From NCBI GenBank assembly GCA_002361625.1, contig DETL01000020.1:54200-118199 (forward strand): 64,000 bases of DNA. The letters are read 5' to 3'. This document shows, piece by piece, positions 9,025-17,709 of the stretch. This DNA is from Bacteroidales bacterium UBA3289. GTDB taxonomy: Bacteria > Bacteroidota > Bacteroidia > Bacteroidales > UBA932. Made by a program: the position numbers and the translations under genes. The notes under the pieces are model-generated. The model was given only the letters and a program-made list of their open reading frames with translations, did no database searches and had not been told where the DNA came from. Positions within the stretch are counted from its first letter, which is position 1. Each line of letters begins with the position of its first letter.

Positions 9025-10146
9025 TTATTTTTGGTTGGAGTCCAGGTCGATCTGGATCCCATCAGGAAGCCAGAGGTGCATACCGTAAAAACGGATCCGC
9101 TGATCCCGGTTGATATGGATGCCGGCCAGGGAACTGTCCGAGGACACTGTCAATTCCAGGACCATGCTGGCGAAGCGCAGGTCCCCTTGGGTCGCCAGCC
9201 GGACAGAAGTGAATCCGTTGGTACCGCCGACGATATCCGATTCCGTTTCGGCCTTGATGGAATCCAGGCGCTTGCCGCCGGCATCCAAGGCATGAGCGGA
9301 CAGGGAGAAATTCAACGGAATCGTGTTCTCATAATCCAGGTAAAGGATGGCCTGCTTGAGACCGACCTGTTCCAGATCCAACTTGGCGTCGATCGGGAAA
9401 GAGAGGGTGAAACGATTGTCAGCCTTAAAGCAGACCGGGGAGGATACAGATGCTTTCAGGGTCAGTCCATATTCCGTTCCGGGCGAGACGAGTGCCCGCT
9501 GATTGGCCGTGCAGTAAACTGTTAAGTCGCTCATTTTCAATGCATCCGGGAAAGGGGAGAGGAGATTCCCCAACTCGGGTACCGCGATCCCGTTCTCGCG
9601 CGTAGGTTCCTCCATCAGCCAGTAATCATTCTTTCCTTGGCGAATCGGCAGATTATCAATGACATACTTGTGCTGCACAGCGCCGGAACGGAGCGTTTCG
9701 ATGGTGCTTCCGATGGAAAACTCGGCCGGGATTTCGCTGTCCATTTCCACATGGACCTCCATTTCGGACAGATCCGGCGCAATCTGCCCGTCCTGGGAAT
9801 ACAGGAAATCTGGGACGGAATCGAATCCGTAAACGACGGGCTTGTAATTCGTCTGGATTCGGTCCTGGTCGCCCAGATCCGGCAATGTAACGGTGGCCGT
9901 CATCGGTTCCAGGGCAAAAGAAACCTGATAATCGCCTTTTTCATCGCAGACGATGTATTCGTATCCGTCCAGGTCCAGATAATCGCCCAGTTTGAAAGGC
10001 GTCATGTCCGGAACAGGAAACTCCGCATTCTTCAGGATCGTAACCTTCGTGTCCAGTTTCTCCAGATTGTAATCTGAATCCACCTGGCAGGCAGAGAAAA
10101 CGAAAATGGCCGATCCTGCGAGGATCATTGATAAAGTCTTGTCCAT
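9025..10146 (-). CDS. Uncharacterised lipoprotein paired with DUF5723 protein
   Basis: A 373-residue lipoprotein: signal ending SAC with Cys20 as the lipidated residue, then a beta-rich region without transmembrane segments. I recognise no catalytic motif; the body looks like one or two beta-sandwich domains with repeated acidic loops (VEMDSEIPAEFSIGSTIETL). It is the first gene of a two-gene operon with the DUF5723 barrel, so an outer-membrane partner role is reasonable but unproven. A minus-strand TATATTTG box lies at 10165-10172. Confidence 0.7.
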   Translation of the reverse strand: MDKTLSMILAGSAIFVFSACQVDSDYNLEKLDTKVTILKNAEFPVPDMTPFKLGDYLDLDGYEYIVCDEKGDYQVSFALEPMTATVTLPDLGDQDRIQTNYKPVVYGFDSVPDFLYSQDGQIAPDLSEMEVHVEMDSEIPAEFSIGSTIETLRSGAVQHKYVIDNLPIRQGKNDYWLMEEPTRENGIAVPELGNLLSPFPDALKMSDLTVYCTANQRALVSPGTEYGLTLKASVSSPVCFKADNRFTLSFPIDAKLDLEQVGLKQAILYLDYENTIPLNFSLSAHALDAGGKRLDSIKAETESDIVGGTNGFTSVRLATQGDLRFASMVLELTVSSDSSLAGIHINRDQRIRFYGMHLWLPDGIQIDLDSNQK

Positions 10147-10164
10147 CTGGCTTTAAATTTAATA

Positions 10165-10172
10165 CAAATATA
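10165..10172 (-). promoter_or_regulatory. -7 promoter box of lipoprotein-DUF5723 operon
   Basis: TATATTTG on the minus strand, 18 bp before the ATG at 10146. The rest of the 185-bp divergent gap up to rlmD is AT-rich and shows no other feature apart from the rlmD promoter. Confidence 0.5.
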
Positions 10173-10310
10173 CAAATTTTTAGTTTTCAGCGAATTCCAG
10201 TCCCCTTTCCAATTTTGTTACACAATTTATATTATGTTAAGTAATGGATAGGAACGAACAATAACGATACCGCAAAATGCAATCCCCTTTCATTTCCGCG
10301 GCAATTTGCG

Positions 10311-10318
10311 TAAATTTG
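10311..10318 (+). promoter_or_regulatory. -7 promoter box of rlmD operon
   Basis: TAAATTTG, exact TAnnTTTG match, 13 bp before the first candidate ATG (10332). Confidence 0.5.
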
Positions 10319-10331
10319 CCAACGAAATTGA

Positions 10332-11753
10332 ATGGTAATGAGTAAGAAGAAGGTTGACTTGACGCTGGAGAACGTGACGATCGAGTCCGTGGCGGCGGAG
10401 GGCAAGGCCCTGGCACGCGTGGACGGAATGGTCGTCTTTGTGGATTTCGCCGTTCCTGGCGATGTCGTCGATATCCGGGTGTACAAGAAAAAGAAGAATT
10501 ACATGGAAGGTTTCGTCGCACGGATGGTGAAACCTTCTCCGGAACGGGAAGAAGCCTTCTGCGAGCATTTCGGCGTTTGCGGCGGGTGCCGGTGGCAGCC
10601 GTTGCCTTATCCGATGCAGCTGGAAGCGAAAAGACAGCAGGTATGTGACCAACTCGTGCGGATCGGTCACTTGGAAGTCCCCGAAATTCGTCCGACACTC
10701 CCCTCCCTCCGTACGCGTTACTATCGTAACAAGCTGGAATTCAGCGCATCAGCACGTCGTTGGCTCCTCCGCGGAGAGGATCCGGAAACGGTTCCGGAGC
10801 ATGACCGCGCCGGTCTGGGTTTCCATGTCGGCAAGTTCTTTGACAAGGTCCTGGACATCCGGGAATGCCACCTGCAGCCGGAGCCGTCAAACGCTATTCG
10901 CTTGTTTATTAAGCAGTTCTGTATTGATAACGGCTATGAATTCTACAACATCCGCGAGAACCACGGCTTTTTCCGCAACATGTTTGTCCGGACGACGGAA
11001 GCGGGCGAAGTCATGCTCATCGTCTGTTTCGCCCGGGAGGACACCCCGAAACGGGAAGCCCTTCTGGATGCCGTTGCAGCCGCCTTTCCGCAGATTACGT
11101 CCCTTTATTATGTCATCAACGAAAAGCTGAACGACTCCATCGCGGACCAGTCCCCTATCCTGTACAAAGGGAACGAGGCCATCTACGAGCAAATGGAGGG
11201 ACTCCGTTTCAAAATCGGCCCCAAGTCCTTCTACCAGACGAATTCCCTCCAGGCGGAACGCCTCTATGGCGTGGCCCGGGAATTCGCCGCCCTGACCGGG
11301 AACGAGGTCGTCTATGACCTGTACACAGGCACGGGTACCATCGCCCAGTTCGTTTCCCGGAAAGCTTCCAAAGTCATTGGCATCGAGTATGTTCCGGAGG
11401 CGATCGAGGACGCCAGGGCCAATGCGGCCGCGAACGGGATCTCCAACTGCGAGTTCTTCGCCGGCGACATGAAGGACGTCCTGGTGGATTCCTTCATCGC
11501 GGAGCACGGGCATCCGGATGTCATCATCCTGGACCCGCCCCGGGCCGGCATCCATCCCGATGTCGCCGAGGTCATCCTCCGCGCCGCTCCGGACCGGATG
11601 GTCTATGTCAGCTGCAATCCGGCCTCCCAGGCACGGGACCTCGCCATCCTGTGCCGCGACTATGAAATCACGGCGGTACAGCCCGTCGATATGTTCCCGC
11701 ACACGATGCATGTGGAGAATGTGTGCGCCTTGAAAAGAAAGACTGAACTATGA
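10332..11753 (+). CDS. rlmD: 23S rRNA (uracil-C5)-methyltransferase, RlmD/RumA family
   Basis: A SAM-dependent TrmA/RlmD-family enzyme of 473 residues. An N-terminal TRAM-like beta-barrel (ESVAAEGKALARVDGMVVFV) is followed by an iron-sulfur Cys cluster (CEHFGVCGGC, about residues 77-86, plus a later Cys). Motifs of the Rossmann methyltransferase domain are VYDLYTGTGTIAQF, LDPPRAGIHPDV and VYVSCNPASQARD with the catalytic Cys. The specific uridine (U1939 or U747) cannot be fixed from sequence alone. ATGs at 10332 and 10338 are both possible. The stop overlaps the next start (ATGA), making it first gene of an operon with the exchanger and MscS. Confidence 0.9.
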   Translation: MVMSKKKVDLTLENVTIESVAAEGKALARVDGMVVFVDFAVPGDVVDIRVYKKKKNYMEGFVARMVKPSPEREEAFCEHFGVCGGCRWQPLPYPMQLEAKRQQVCDQLVRIGHLEVPEIRPTLPSLRTRYYRNKLEFSASARRWLLRGEDPETVPEHDRAGLGFHVGKFFDKVLDIRECHLQPEPSNAIRLFIKQFCIDNGYEFYNIRENHGFFRNMFVRTTEAGEVMLIVCFAREDTPKREALLDAVAAAFPQITSLYYVINEKLNDSIADQSPILYKGNEAIYEQMEGLRFKIGPKSFYQTNSLQAERLYGVAREFAALTGNEVVYDLYTGTGTIAQFVSRKASKVIGIEYVPEAIEDARANAAANGISNCEFFAGDMKDVLVDSFIAEHGHPDVIILDPPRAGIHPDVAEVILRAAPDRMVYVSCNPASQARDLAILCRDYEITAVQPVDMFPHTMHVENVCALKRKTEL

Positions 11754-12703
11754 TCCTTACCGTCATCCTGCTCCTTGCCGGGCTGGCCCTCATCGTTTTC
11801 GGGGCCGACTGGCTCGTGGATGGAGCCTCCTCCGTCGCCCGGCGTTTCGGCCTGAGCGAATTCGTCATCGGCCTCACCATCGTGGGCATGGGTACGTCCG
11901 CTCCGGAGATGGTCGTCAGTTTTATCGGCGCCTTCCAGGGGAATGCCGATATTGCCATTGGCAACGTAGTGGGTTCCAATATCTTCAATACGCTCTTGAT
12001 CCTGGGCCTGACGGCGCTCATCCTGCCGATGACCGTTACGCCGTCCAATAAGAAACGGGATATCCCGGTCAATATCTTCATCACCGCCCTCCTGGTGGTC
12101 CTCGGCCTCGAGAAAACCTTCTTCGGCATCGGGAACGACGGCCTGAGCCGGATCGACGGTGCTATCCTCATGACTGTTTTCGTCGTGTACATGTGGATGA
12201 GTTTCAAGGGAAACCACCCCGATGAGGAGGAATCCCCCGCCCCGGTAAAGAATATCTGGCTTTCTCTCCTGATGATCGTGGGCGGTCTCGCCGCTCTCAT
12301 CTTCGGCGGAAACCTGTTCGTAGACAATGCGACAGAGATCGCCAAAGCACTCGGAGTCAGCGACAAATTCATCGCCATCACGATTCTGGCCGGTGGAACG
12401 TCGATGCCGGAACTGGCTACCTGCGTTGTCGCCGCCGCCAAGAAGAAGGGGCAGCTTGCCCTGGGCAACATCATCGGATCGAACGTATTCAACATCCTGC
12501 TGATCCTGGGAGGTTCGGCCCTGATTCACCCGCTTTCCTTCGTGGGCATGAATTATATCGACCTCGGCGTCCTGCTCCTGAGTGCGGTCGTACTGTTCAC
12601 GGCGACCTTCGTCGGGAAAAAAGACAAGATCGACCGCCTGGACGGAAGCCTTTTCCTGGCCATTTGGATCGCTTACATGGCCTGGTTGATCTATAACCTG
12701 TAA
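11750..12703 (+). CDS. Calcium/sodium antiporter, CaCA family (YrbG-like)
   Basis: A 317-residue inner-membrane cation exchanger with about ten membrane helices. The two inverted alpha-repeats that form the ion-binding centre are clear: GTSAPEMVVS with GNVVGSNIFNTLLILG, and GGTSMPELATCV with GNIIGSNVFNILLILG; the Glu of each (S/T)xPE motif coordinates the cation. Between the halves lies a short charged loop (KGNHPDEEESPAPVKN). The family exchanges Ca2+ (sometimes with K+) against Na+. The start overlaps the rlmD stop by 4 bp; mscS follows after 6 bp. Confidence 0.92.
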   Translation: MILTVILLLAGLALIVFGADWLVDGASSVARRFGLSEFVIGLTIVGMGTSAPEMVVSFIGAFQGNADIAIGNVVGSNIFNTLLILGLTALILPMTVTPSNKKRDIPVNIFITALLVVLGLEKTFFGIGNDGLSRIDGAILMTVFVVYMWMSFKGNHPDEEESPAPVKNIWLSLLMIVGGLAALIFGGNLFVDNATEIAKALGVSDKFIAITILAGGTSMPELATCVVAAAKKKGQLALGNIIGSNVFNILLILGGSALIHPLSFVGMNYIDLGVLLLSAVVLFTATFVGKKDKIDRLDGSLFLAIWIAYMAWLIYNL

Positions 12704-12709
12704 CTGACT

Positions 12710-13651
12710 ATGCTTATCCGACTTCTTCAGACCATCACCCCGGAGGCCGAACAGATCGCCAAGAAGTTTTCCACGGATTCCCTATCCACCAAGGGAGCCG
12801 AGATTATGGAAATCCTCCGGAATACCCCGCCCAAGGAACTGGTGGAAGAAATGATCACTTCTTGCATCAAGTTCGGTATCAAGGTCCTGTTCGCCCTGAT
12901 CATCTACCTCGTCGGTGCCTGGCTGATCCGGAAGTTCAAGCACGTCATCGCCAAAGCATTCACCCGCCGCGGGGCCGACGCGACGCTGACATCCTTCATC
13001 CAGAGCCTCGTGACGGCCATTCTGTGGATCATTCTGATCATGGTGATGATCGGCACGCTGGGTATCAATACCACTTCGCTGGCTGCCCTCCTGGCTGCGG
13101 GCGGCATGGCCATCGGCATGGCCATGAGCGGCACGGTCCAGAATTTCGCCGGCGGCATCATGCTGCTCGCATTCAAACCGTTCAAGGCCGGAGATTACAT
13201 CGAAGCGCAGGGTTATGCCGGTACGGTGAAAGAGATCAATATCGTCAGCACGAAAATCACGACCTTCGACAACAAGCTGGTCATCCTGCCCAACGGCGCC
13301 CTGTCCAATGGCACCATCAACAATTACAGCGCGAACCCGGTACGCCGGATCGACCTCCGGGTGGACGTCTCCTATGGATGCGATGCCGCCGCCGTCAAGG
13401 AAAAGCTGATGCAAATCATCTCAACGCAGGAAAAGATCCTGGACGGGACAACTCCCGGTGCCTCGGATCCCACCGTTGTCCTCAGTGGCATGAAAGAGAG
13501 TTCGGTGGAATTCTTCATCCGTGTGTGGGTGAAGGCCGCCGATTATTTCGAGGTGGCATTCTGGCTGAACGAAGCCGTCTATACCGGACTGCCGGAAGAG
13601 GGAATCTCCTTCCCGTTCCCGCAGGTGGACGTGCATATCAAGCAGGGTTGA
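12710..13651 (+). CDS. mscS: Small-conductance mechanosensitive channel, MscS family
   Basis: A 313-residue MscS-type channel that opens under membrane tension during hypo-osmotic shock. An N-terminal amphipathic region precedes three membrane helices; the third, pore-lining helix shows the Gly/Ala packing pattern (LLAAGGMAIGMAMSGTVQNF, about residues 127-146). The beta domain follows (FKAGDYIEAQGYAGTVKEI) and then the cytoplasmic cage with VILPNGALSNGTINNYS. Length fits canonical MscS. It closes the rlmD-exchanger-mscS operon and overlaps the convergent acyltransferase by 14 bp. Confidence 0.94.
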   Translation: MLIRLLQTITPEAEQIAKKFSTDSLSTKGAEIMEILRNTPPKELVEEMITSCIKFGIKVLFALIIYLVGAWLIRKFKHVIAKAFTRRGADATLTSFIQSLVTAILWIILIMVMIGTLGINTTSLAALLAAGGMAIGMAMSGTVQNFAGGIMLLAFKPFKAGDYIEAQGYAGTVKEINIVSTKITTFDNKLVILPNGALSNGTINNYSANPVRRIDLRVDVSYGCDAAAVKEKLMQIISTQEKILDGTTPGASDPTVVLSGMKESSVEFFIRVWVKAADYFEVAFWLNEAVYTGLPEEGISFPFPQVDVHIKQG

Positions 13652-14792
13652 TCTCCATCTTCTCCTTCATCAGCACGGGATTGCCATAGATTCTGAGGAA
13701 GATATCGCGGAGTGCCTCCCGGTCCAGTGTGGGTTCCACCTGATCCAGCTGGTGCTCCGTATAGGTTTTGAACGCCTCGACTTCCTCCGGCGTGTATTTT
13801 CCGGCATACTTGAAGGAGTTGTTGACCAGATCGTAAGCGATGTAGTTGGTGTTCCAGAGCCTGTATCCGCCGATGATGCGCTTGTCCAAAGCCTGGCGGA
13901 TCAACTGGTAACGGTCATTCTTGTCACCCAGGGATGCGGCGCAGATTTCGTCGTCCGTGAGCGGCGCACCGAAATGCAGATGGACATTTCCCTTCTTCTG
14001 CTTGATGCCGATCATGATGCTGTGCAGGTCCTCGTTCTCCGTCTTGACATATTTCTGGGTCCGCGAAATAAGCACTTCCCGCGCCTTGAGGATGTCGCAC
14101 GGCTCGTATTCGTAGGAAATGGAAATCGGTACGATATTGAGTTCCCGGAAGTTCTGGACGAAATCGCCGGTCCCGCTCATGTCGAACATCTTGAGCAGCC
14201 CCTGTTCTGTAACATCTATGCCGTCCTTGGTGCGACCGGCACGCTGGGCAATCCAGACGGAGCCCTTTCCGGACGTGATGGTTTCCCGGATATACTTGGA
14301 TAGGATCTGGGAAGAGAGATAAAGCTCCCGGGCGGAAATGCCCCGGATAACCTTGATCATCCGGTTGGAACGGATCAGGTACTCGATGGTGCGGTTCTTC
14401 AGGAGATTGTCGCCGACACAGATTTCCGTAAGCGGCATCTCATTGCGGTGCAGGATAATCTGCGTGAAAGCCGGGTCCAGGATGATGTCCCGGTGGTTGG
14501 AAATGGCCAGATAACGGCCCTGGATGGCTTTGACCTTATCCACTCCATCGTAGGAAAACTCATCGACCGAGGTCTTGATCACCCATTCGATCGCATAGGA
14601 CATGACCAACCTCTGGAACTCATCCACGCTGTGGATACTCTTCAGGATATCCCGGAGATAAGTCTCCGGCTGGTTGGAGAATATATACTTCGAAATCCAG
14701 GGAACATTGGGATGATTGGCAACCCTCGCCAAGGCGGCGGCGGCTTCTTCGTCGTTATAAGGAGCGATGTCCTCGAAGGGGTTCGTTTCCAT
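13638..14792 (-). CDS. PlsC-like (glycerophospholipid) acyltransferase domain protein
   Basis: A 384-residue protein with an acyltransferase core. The HX4D catalytic motif is NHRDIILDP and the EGxR-like block is replaced by AQRAGRTKDGID, as in distant PlsC/DHAPAT relatives. No strong membrane helix is visible, so it is probably peripheral at the inner membrane, acylating a glycerophosphate or related acceptor. The start at 14792 (METNPFED) is chosen because the promoter -7 box lies at 14816-14823, so the longer in-frame ATG at 14828 would be upstream of transcription. Acceptor unknown. Confidence 0.8.
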   Translation of the reverse strand: METNPFEDIAPYNDEEAAAALARVANHPNVPWISKYIFSNQPETYLRDILKSIHSVDEFQRLVMSYAIEWVIKTSVDEFSYDGVDKVKAIQGRYLAISNHRDIILDPAFTQIILHRNEMPLTEICVGDNLLKNRTIEYLIRSNRMIKVIRGISARELYLSSQILSKYIRETITSGKGSVWIAQRAGRTKDGIDVTEQGLLKMFDMSGTGDFVQNFRELNIVPISISYEYEPCDILKAREVLISRTQKYVKTENEDLHSIMIGIKQKKGNVHLHFGAPLTDDEICAASLGDKNDRYQLIRQALDKRIIGGYRLWNTNYIAYDLVNNSFKYAGKYTPEEVEAFKTYTEHQLDQVEPTLDREALRDIFLRIYGNPVLMKEKMEINPA

Positions 14793-14815
14793 GACTGTCA
14801 GGTTTAGTACGTCTG

Positions 14816-14846
14816 CAAAGGTAGGCAAAAACTAAGACTTCGTCAA
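14816..14846 (-). promoter_or_regulatory. Promoter of PlsC-like gene
   Basis: On the minus strand TTG (14846-14844), 20 bp spacer, TACCTTTG (14823-14816). It overlaps the queA stop, so the acyltransferase has its own promoter although both genes face the same way. It decides the ATG at 14792. Confidence 0.65.
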
Positions 14847-16057
14847 GCCTGGGTGCTGTCGGCTCCTTTCAGGAGGGAGCTGTCTCCGTAGCTCAGGAAA
14901 CGGAAGCCATGGGCAAGGGCATAATCGTAAATGGTGCGCCAGTCCCCGTCCACGAAGGCGGAAACCAGGAGGATGAGGGTGCTCTCCGGCTGGTGGAAAT
15001 TCGTTACCATATAATTGACGAGCCGGAACTTGAAGCCGGGGACAATGATGATCCGGGTTCCCACTTTCAGTTCATCCAGCCCGTTCGACTCCAGATAGCG
15101 GATGATGGCCTCCAAAGCTTCTCGTGTGGTGTACGGATACTCCCGGTCATACGGCGCCCACTGGGGAACATCCTCCGGAACGCCCTTCTCTAGGCAGGAT
15201 ACACCGACGTAATAGAGGGATTCCAAGGTCCGGACCGATGTAGTTCCAACAGCAATCAATTCTCTATCCTTTCGGCATATATCCTTAAGCAGCTGAAGCT
15301 TTACTACAAATGGCTCCCGATGCATGGGATGTTCCGAGACCAGGGAACTCTTGACCGGGAGGAAGGTACCGGCTCCGACATGCAGGCAGACGGTTTCCGT
15401 ATCGATATTCTTTTTCCGGATCCGCTCCAGAACCGGCTCGGTGAAATGCAGGCCGGCCGTAGGAGCTGCTACGGAACCTCGGATATGGGCATACAGCGTC
15501 TGGTAGCGTTCGATGTCGATTTCTTCCGATTCCCGGTTCAAATACGGAGGAATGGGGATTGTCCCGCATACATCCAGGACCCGGGAGAAAGGTGAGCCGT
15601 CTTTCCAGGTGAATTCCACGATACCCGTTTGGCCATCCCGACTCAACAGCCTGGCTTCCAGGCCCATATCCGGGGTTTCCTCCGTCTTGTACAAAGTCAG
15701 GACGTCCTCTTTCCATTTCTTGGCGTTCCCGATGACGCATTTCCAGGTACAGGTTTCCGTGGCGGCGAAAGCCGTTGCGTATTCGACCGGTTGGACCGGT
15801 TCCAGGCAAAATATTTCGATGTGGGCCCCGGTCGCACGTTGAAAATGCATACGGGCAGGGACGACCTTGGTATCGTTGAACACCATCAGCGCATTCTCCG
15901 GAAGAAGATCCGGCAATTCCCGGAAAACATGTTCATCGACTTGCCCGTCTTCATAGTGGAGCAATTTGGAGGAATCTCGTTCGGGAAGCGGATACTTGGC
16001 GATTCTTTCGTCCGGAAGCGGATAATTGTAATCCTCGATGTGGATCTGTGGAATCAT
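14843..16057 (-). CDS. queA: S-adenosylmethionine:tRNA ribosyltransferase-isomerase QueA
   Basis: QueA moves the ribosyl group of SAM to 7-aminomethyl-7-deazaguanine in tRNA, forming epoxyqueuosine. Conserved blocks: YPLPERDSSKLL near the N-terminus, MVFNDTKVVPARM, YQTLYAHIRGSVAAPTAGLHFT (central), HVGAGTFLPVK and TNFHQPESTLILLVSAF. Length (404 residues from 16057) is slightly longer than the E. coli enzyme, as is common in Bacteroidota. ATG at 16057 (MIPQIHIEDYNYPLP) fits the family N-terminus; an ATG five codons upstream is possible. The region upstream is the AT-rich gap. Confidence 0.95.
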   Translation of the reverse strand: MIPQIHIEDYNYPLPDERIAKYPLPERDSSKLLHYEDGQVDEHVFRELPDLLPENALMVFNDTKVVPARMHFQRATGAHIEIFCLEPVQPVEYATAFAATETCTWKCVIGNAKKWKEDVLTLYKTEETPDMGLEARLLSRDGQTGIVEFTWKDGSPFSRVLDVCGTIPIPPYLNRESEEIDIERYQTLYAHIRGSVAAPTAGLHFTEPVLERIRKKNIDTETVCLHVGAGTFLPVKSSLVSEHPMHREPFVVKLQLLKDICRKDRELIAVGTTSVRTLESLYYVGVSCLEKGVPEDVPQWAPYDREYPYTTREALEAIIRYLESNGLDELKVGTRIIIVPGFKFRLVNYMVTNFHQPESTLILLVSAFVDGDWRTIYDYALAHGFRFLSYGDSSLLKGADSTQA

Positions 16058-16168
16058 TCGTTCTCTTTTCAATTTTCACGCGAAGTTAATCAATTCTCCA
16101 CGAATTCTGAAATCTCGTTCCAGGTTGTTTTCCTTTCCCTCTGCCCGCTCATATTTATTCATTATCAT

Positions 16169-16186
16169 TGTTTACAAATGTAAACA
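16169..16186. repeat. Perfect inverted repeat, operator-like
   Basis: Arms TGTTTACA and TGTAAACA separated by AA. The 18-bp dyad is the size of a dimeric helix-turn-helix operator. It lies in the shared upstream region of divergent queA and the XRE gene, 118 bp upstream of queA's start at 16057 and over 350 bp from the XRE start. Confidence 0.55.
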
Positions 16187-16492
16187 TTGTCAATCCAGGC
16201 GCGAGTTTATCAACTGCGTTCACGAATTTCTCGATAAGCAATTTTTATAATCATATTATAGACTTATTAGTGCGCTTATTATCAGTTACTTATACTTGTT
16301 TATAGAAAGTTTAGACTAAAATAAGTTATTCACTAGCATCGATTCGGGCCGGTTTTCTATTAAACCAAGCGATAAAATCATTCATTATTAATCTGTATAT
16401 CAATACTTTATTATCATTTACCAAACTCTTTACTTTATCTTGTTTCAAGGTTATTCTTTACTGATACTCCCCTACTTCTCATGCACTTTCAT

Positions 16493-16533
16493 TTTGATAA
16501 TCTAAATGGTTTGATTACTTTTGTAAAACAAAA
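16493..16533 (+). promoter_or_regulatory. Promoter and overlapping dyad of the XRE gene
   Basis: TTTG (16493-16496), 19 bp spacer, TACTTTTG (16516-16523): a full Bacteroidota promoter. A dyad, TTTTGT-AAA-ACAAAA (16519-16533), overlaps the -7 box and expected start point, a position suited to autorepression. Confidence 0.65.
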
Positions 16534-16543
16534 ATTCATTTGT

Positions 16544-16864
16544 ATGGACAAGCGACTGCAGCAGTTTCTGGACGCGGAAAACATGACCCAGTCCCAGCTT
16601 GCCGACACGCTCGGAGTGGCCCGTGCCGGAATTTCCCATATCCTTTCGGGCCGGAACAAGCCGGGATTCGAATTCCTTGAGGCCATGGCGCTCCATTATC
16701 CGCAAATCAGCATGGACTGGCTTCTGACCGGCAAAGGACGCATGTACAAGGACCTCTCTGCGATTCCCGCTGAGAATCCCGTATTTGCGCCCACGTTGCC
16801 TCCCCGTCGCGTTTCCAAGATTCTCGTCTTCTACGATGACAATACTTTCGAGGAGTTCCAATAA
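16544..16864 (+). CDS. Small XRE-family helix-turn-helix regulator
   Basis: A 106-residue DNA-binding protein. Residues about 5-60 form an HTH_3 domain (MTQSQLADTLGVARAGISHI, then ILSGRNKPGFEFLEAMALHY). The family's usual Tyr/Trp-rich helix end is present (ISMDWLLTGKGRMYK). The C-terminal 35 residues are a Pro-rich tail ending KILVFYDDNTFEEFQ. The start at 16544 is set by the promoter at 16493-16523; an in-frame ATG at 16481 lies upstream of it. Probably an autoregulator; other targets unknown. Confidence 0.85.
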   Translation: MDKRLQQFLDAENMTQSQLADTLGVARAGISHILSGRNKPGFEFLEAMALHYPQISMDWLLTGKGRMYKDLSAIPAENPVFAPTLPPRRVSKILVFYDDNTFEEFQ

Positions 16865-16871
16865 GAATTGC

Positions 16872-16879
16872 TATCTTTG
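16872..16879 (+). promoter_or_regulatory. -7 promoter box of PyrD-like/cinA pair
   Basis: TATCTTTG, exact TAnnTTTG match, 23 bp before the ATG at 16903. Confidence 0.5.
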
Positions 16880-16902
16880 TAAGGATATGTCGAAACGATG
16901 CC

Positions 16903-17709
16903 ATGAGTAACCTCCAACAGATAGCCAGAAGCTTGTCCTGGAAGCGTCGCATTCCCGGTTTAAAAGCTTGGAACCGCCTCTTTTACAGACGGGAACACCC
17001 TTCTTTGGAGCGGGATGCTTTCGGCATCCATTTCCTGCATCCTGTCGGAGTGGCCCCTGTCCTGGAACACCAGGCGGACCTGCTCGACGAGCTTGCCAGC
17101 CTCGGCTTTTCCTTCACGGGCATCATTCCTGGAGAAACCCCCGTACAAACCATCGCAGAGCGCCTGATGTCCAGGGAATCCGGCATCATTGCAGGCATCG
17201 AATTGCGGGCGGAGGGAGATGACGAAGAGCTGGCCCGCCGCAAGATCATCCGAACCTACTCGCTGCTGTACGACTTCGCGGACTGCTTTATCGTGGACAT
17301 CAACAAAGAAAGCGGTCTTTCGTCGCTGGACGACCTGTCAGACTGGGTCGGTGTCCTGGATGAACTGCTGAGCCTGAGACTCTGTTATGAGCGTTATAAG
17401 CCCATTCTGGTGCGTTTTTCCCCGAGCCATGCAGGAGAAGATCTGGACCGGATCCTGGATTTCTGCCTCCTTTCCGGGATCGACGGAGTCATTGCACCGG
17501 GTATCCGGATGGTAAAACAGGCGGCTGACTATACCAAAGGACGCCTGCCGATCATCGGATCCGGCGCCATCACGACGACGGAGGCGGCTATCGCCCTCCT
17601 GGAGTCCGGTGCTTGCCTGATCGAAGTGGCACAGGGACTGGAAAAGAACACCTGTTCCACCGCAAAACGGCTTCTGGAGGCCATTGACAATCCTTTCCAA
17701 TCCCTATGA
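16903..17709 (+). CDS. Degenerate dihydroorotate dehydrogenase-like (PyrD-fold) protein
   Basis: A 268-residue TIM-barrel protein clearly related to class 2 dihydroorotate dehydrogenase but shorter than the usual 320-350 residues. FGIHFLHPVGVAPV, the SGIDGVIAPG strand, and the phosphate-binding end PIIGSGAITTTEAAIALLESGA match the family. The catalytic loop NxSSPNT is replaced by VDINKESGL, lacking the active-site Ser, and the FMN-contacting Lys of LVK is Arg (LVRFSP). It may bind flavin or a phosphate ligand but should not be assumed to make orotate. Coupled to cinA by an ATGA overlap. Confidence 0.7.
   Translation: MSNLQQIARSLSWKRRIPGLKAWNRLFYRREHPSLERDAFGIHFLHPVGVAPVLEHQADLLDELASLGFSFTGIIPGETPVQTIAERLMSRESGIIAGIELRAEGDDEELARRKIIRTYSLLYDFADCFIVDINKESGLSSLDDLSDWVGVLDELLSLRLCYERYKPILVRFSPSHAGEDLDRILDFCLLSGIDGVIAPGIRMVKQAADYTKGRLPIIGSGAITTTEAAIALLESGACLIEVAQGLEKNTCSTAKRLLEAIDNPFQSL

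Larger units (their letters stand above)
16058..16543. other. 486-bp AT-rich intergenic region between queA and the XRE gene
   Basis: Contrasts sharply with the GC-rich coding sequence around it. It contains a perfect 8-bp inverted repeat at 16169-16186 and the XRE promoter at the right end. I see no tRNA, no convincing ORF and no cluster of DnaA boxes; TTAT-rich words occur but without TTATCCACA. Confidence 0.6.

Noticed and set aside
16058..16543. Possible chromosomal replication origin in the AT-rich gap
   Set aside because: No cluster of TTATCCACA-type DnaA boxes on either strand, and no dnaA or other origin-linked gene nearby.
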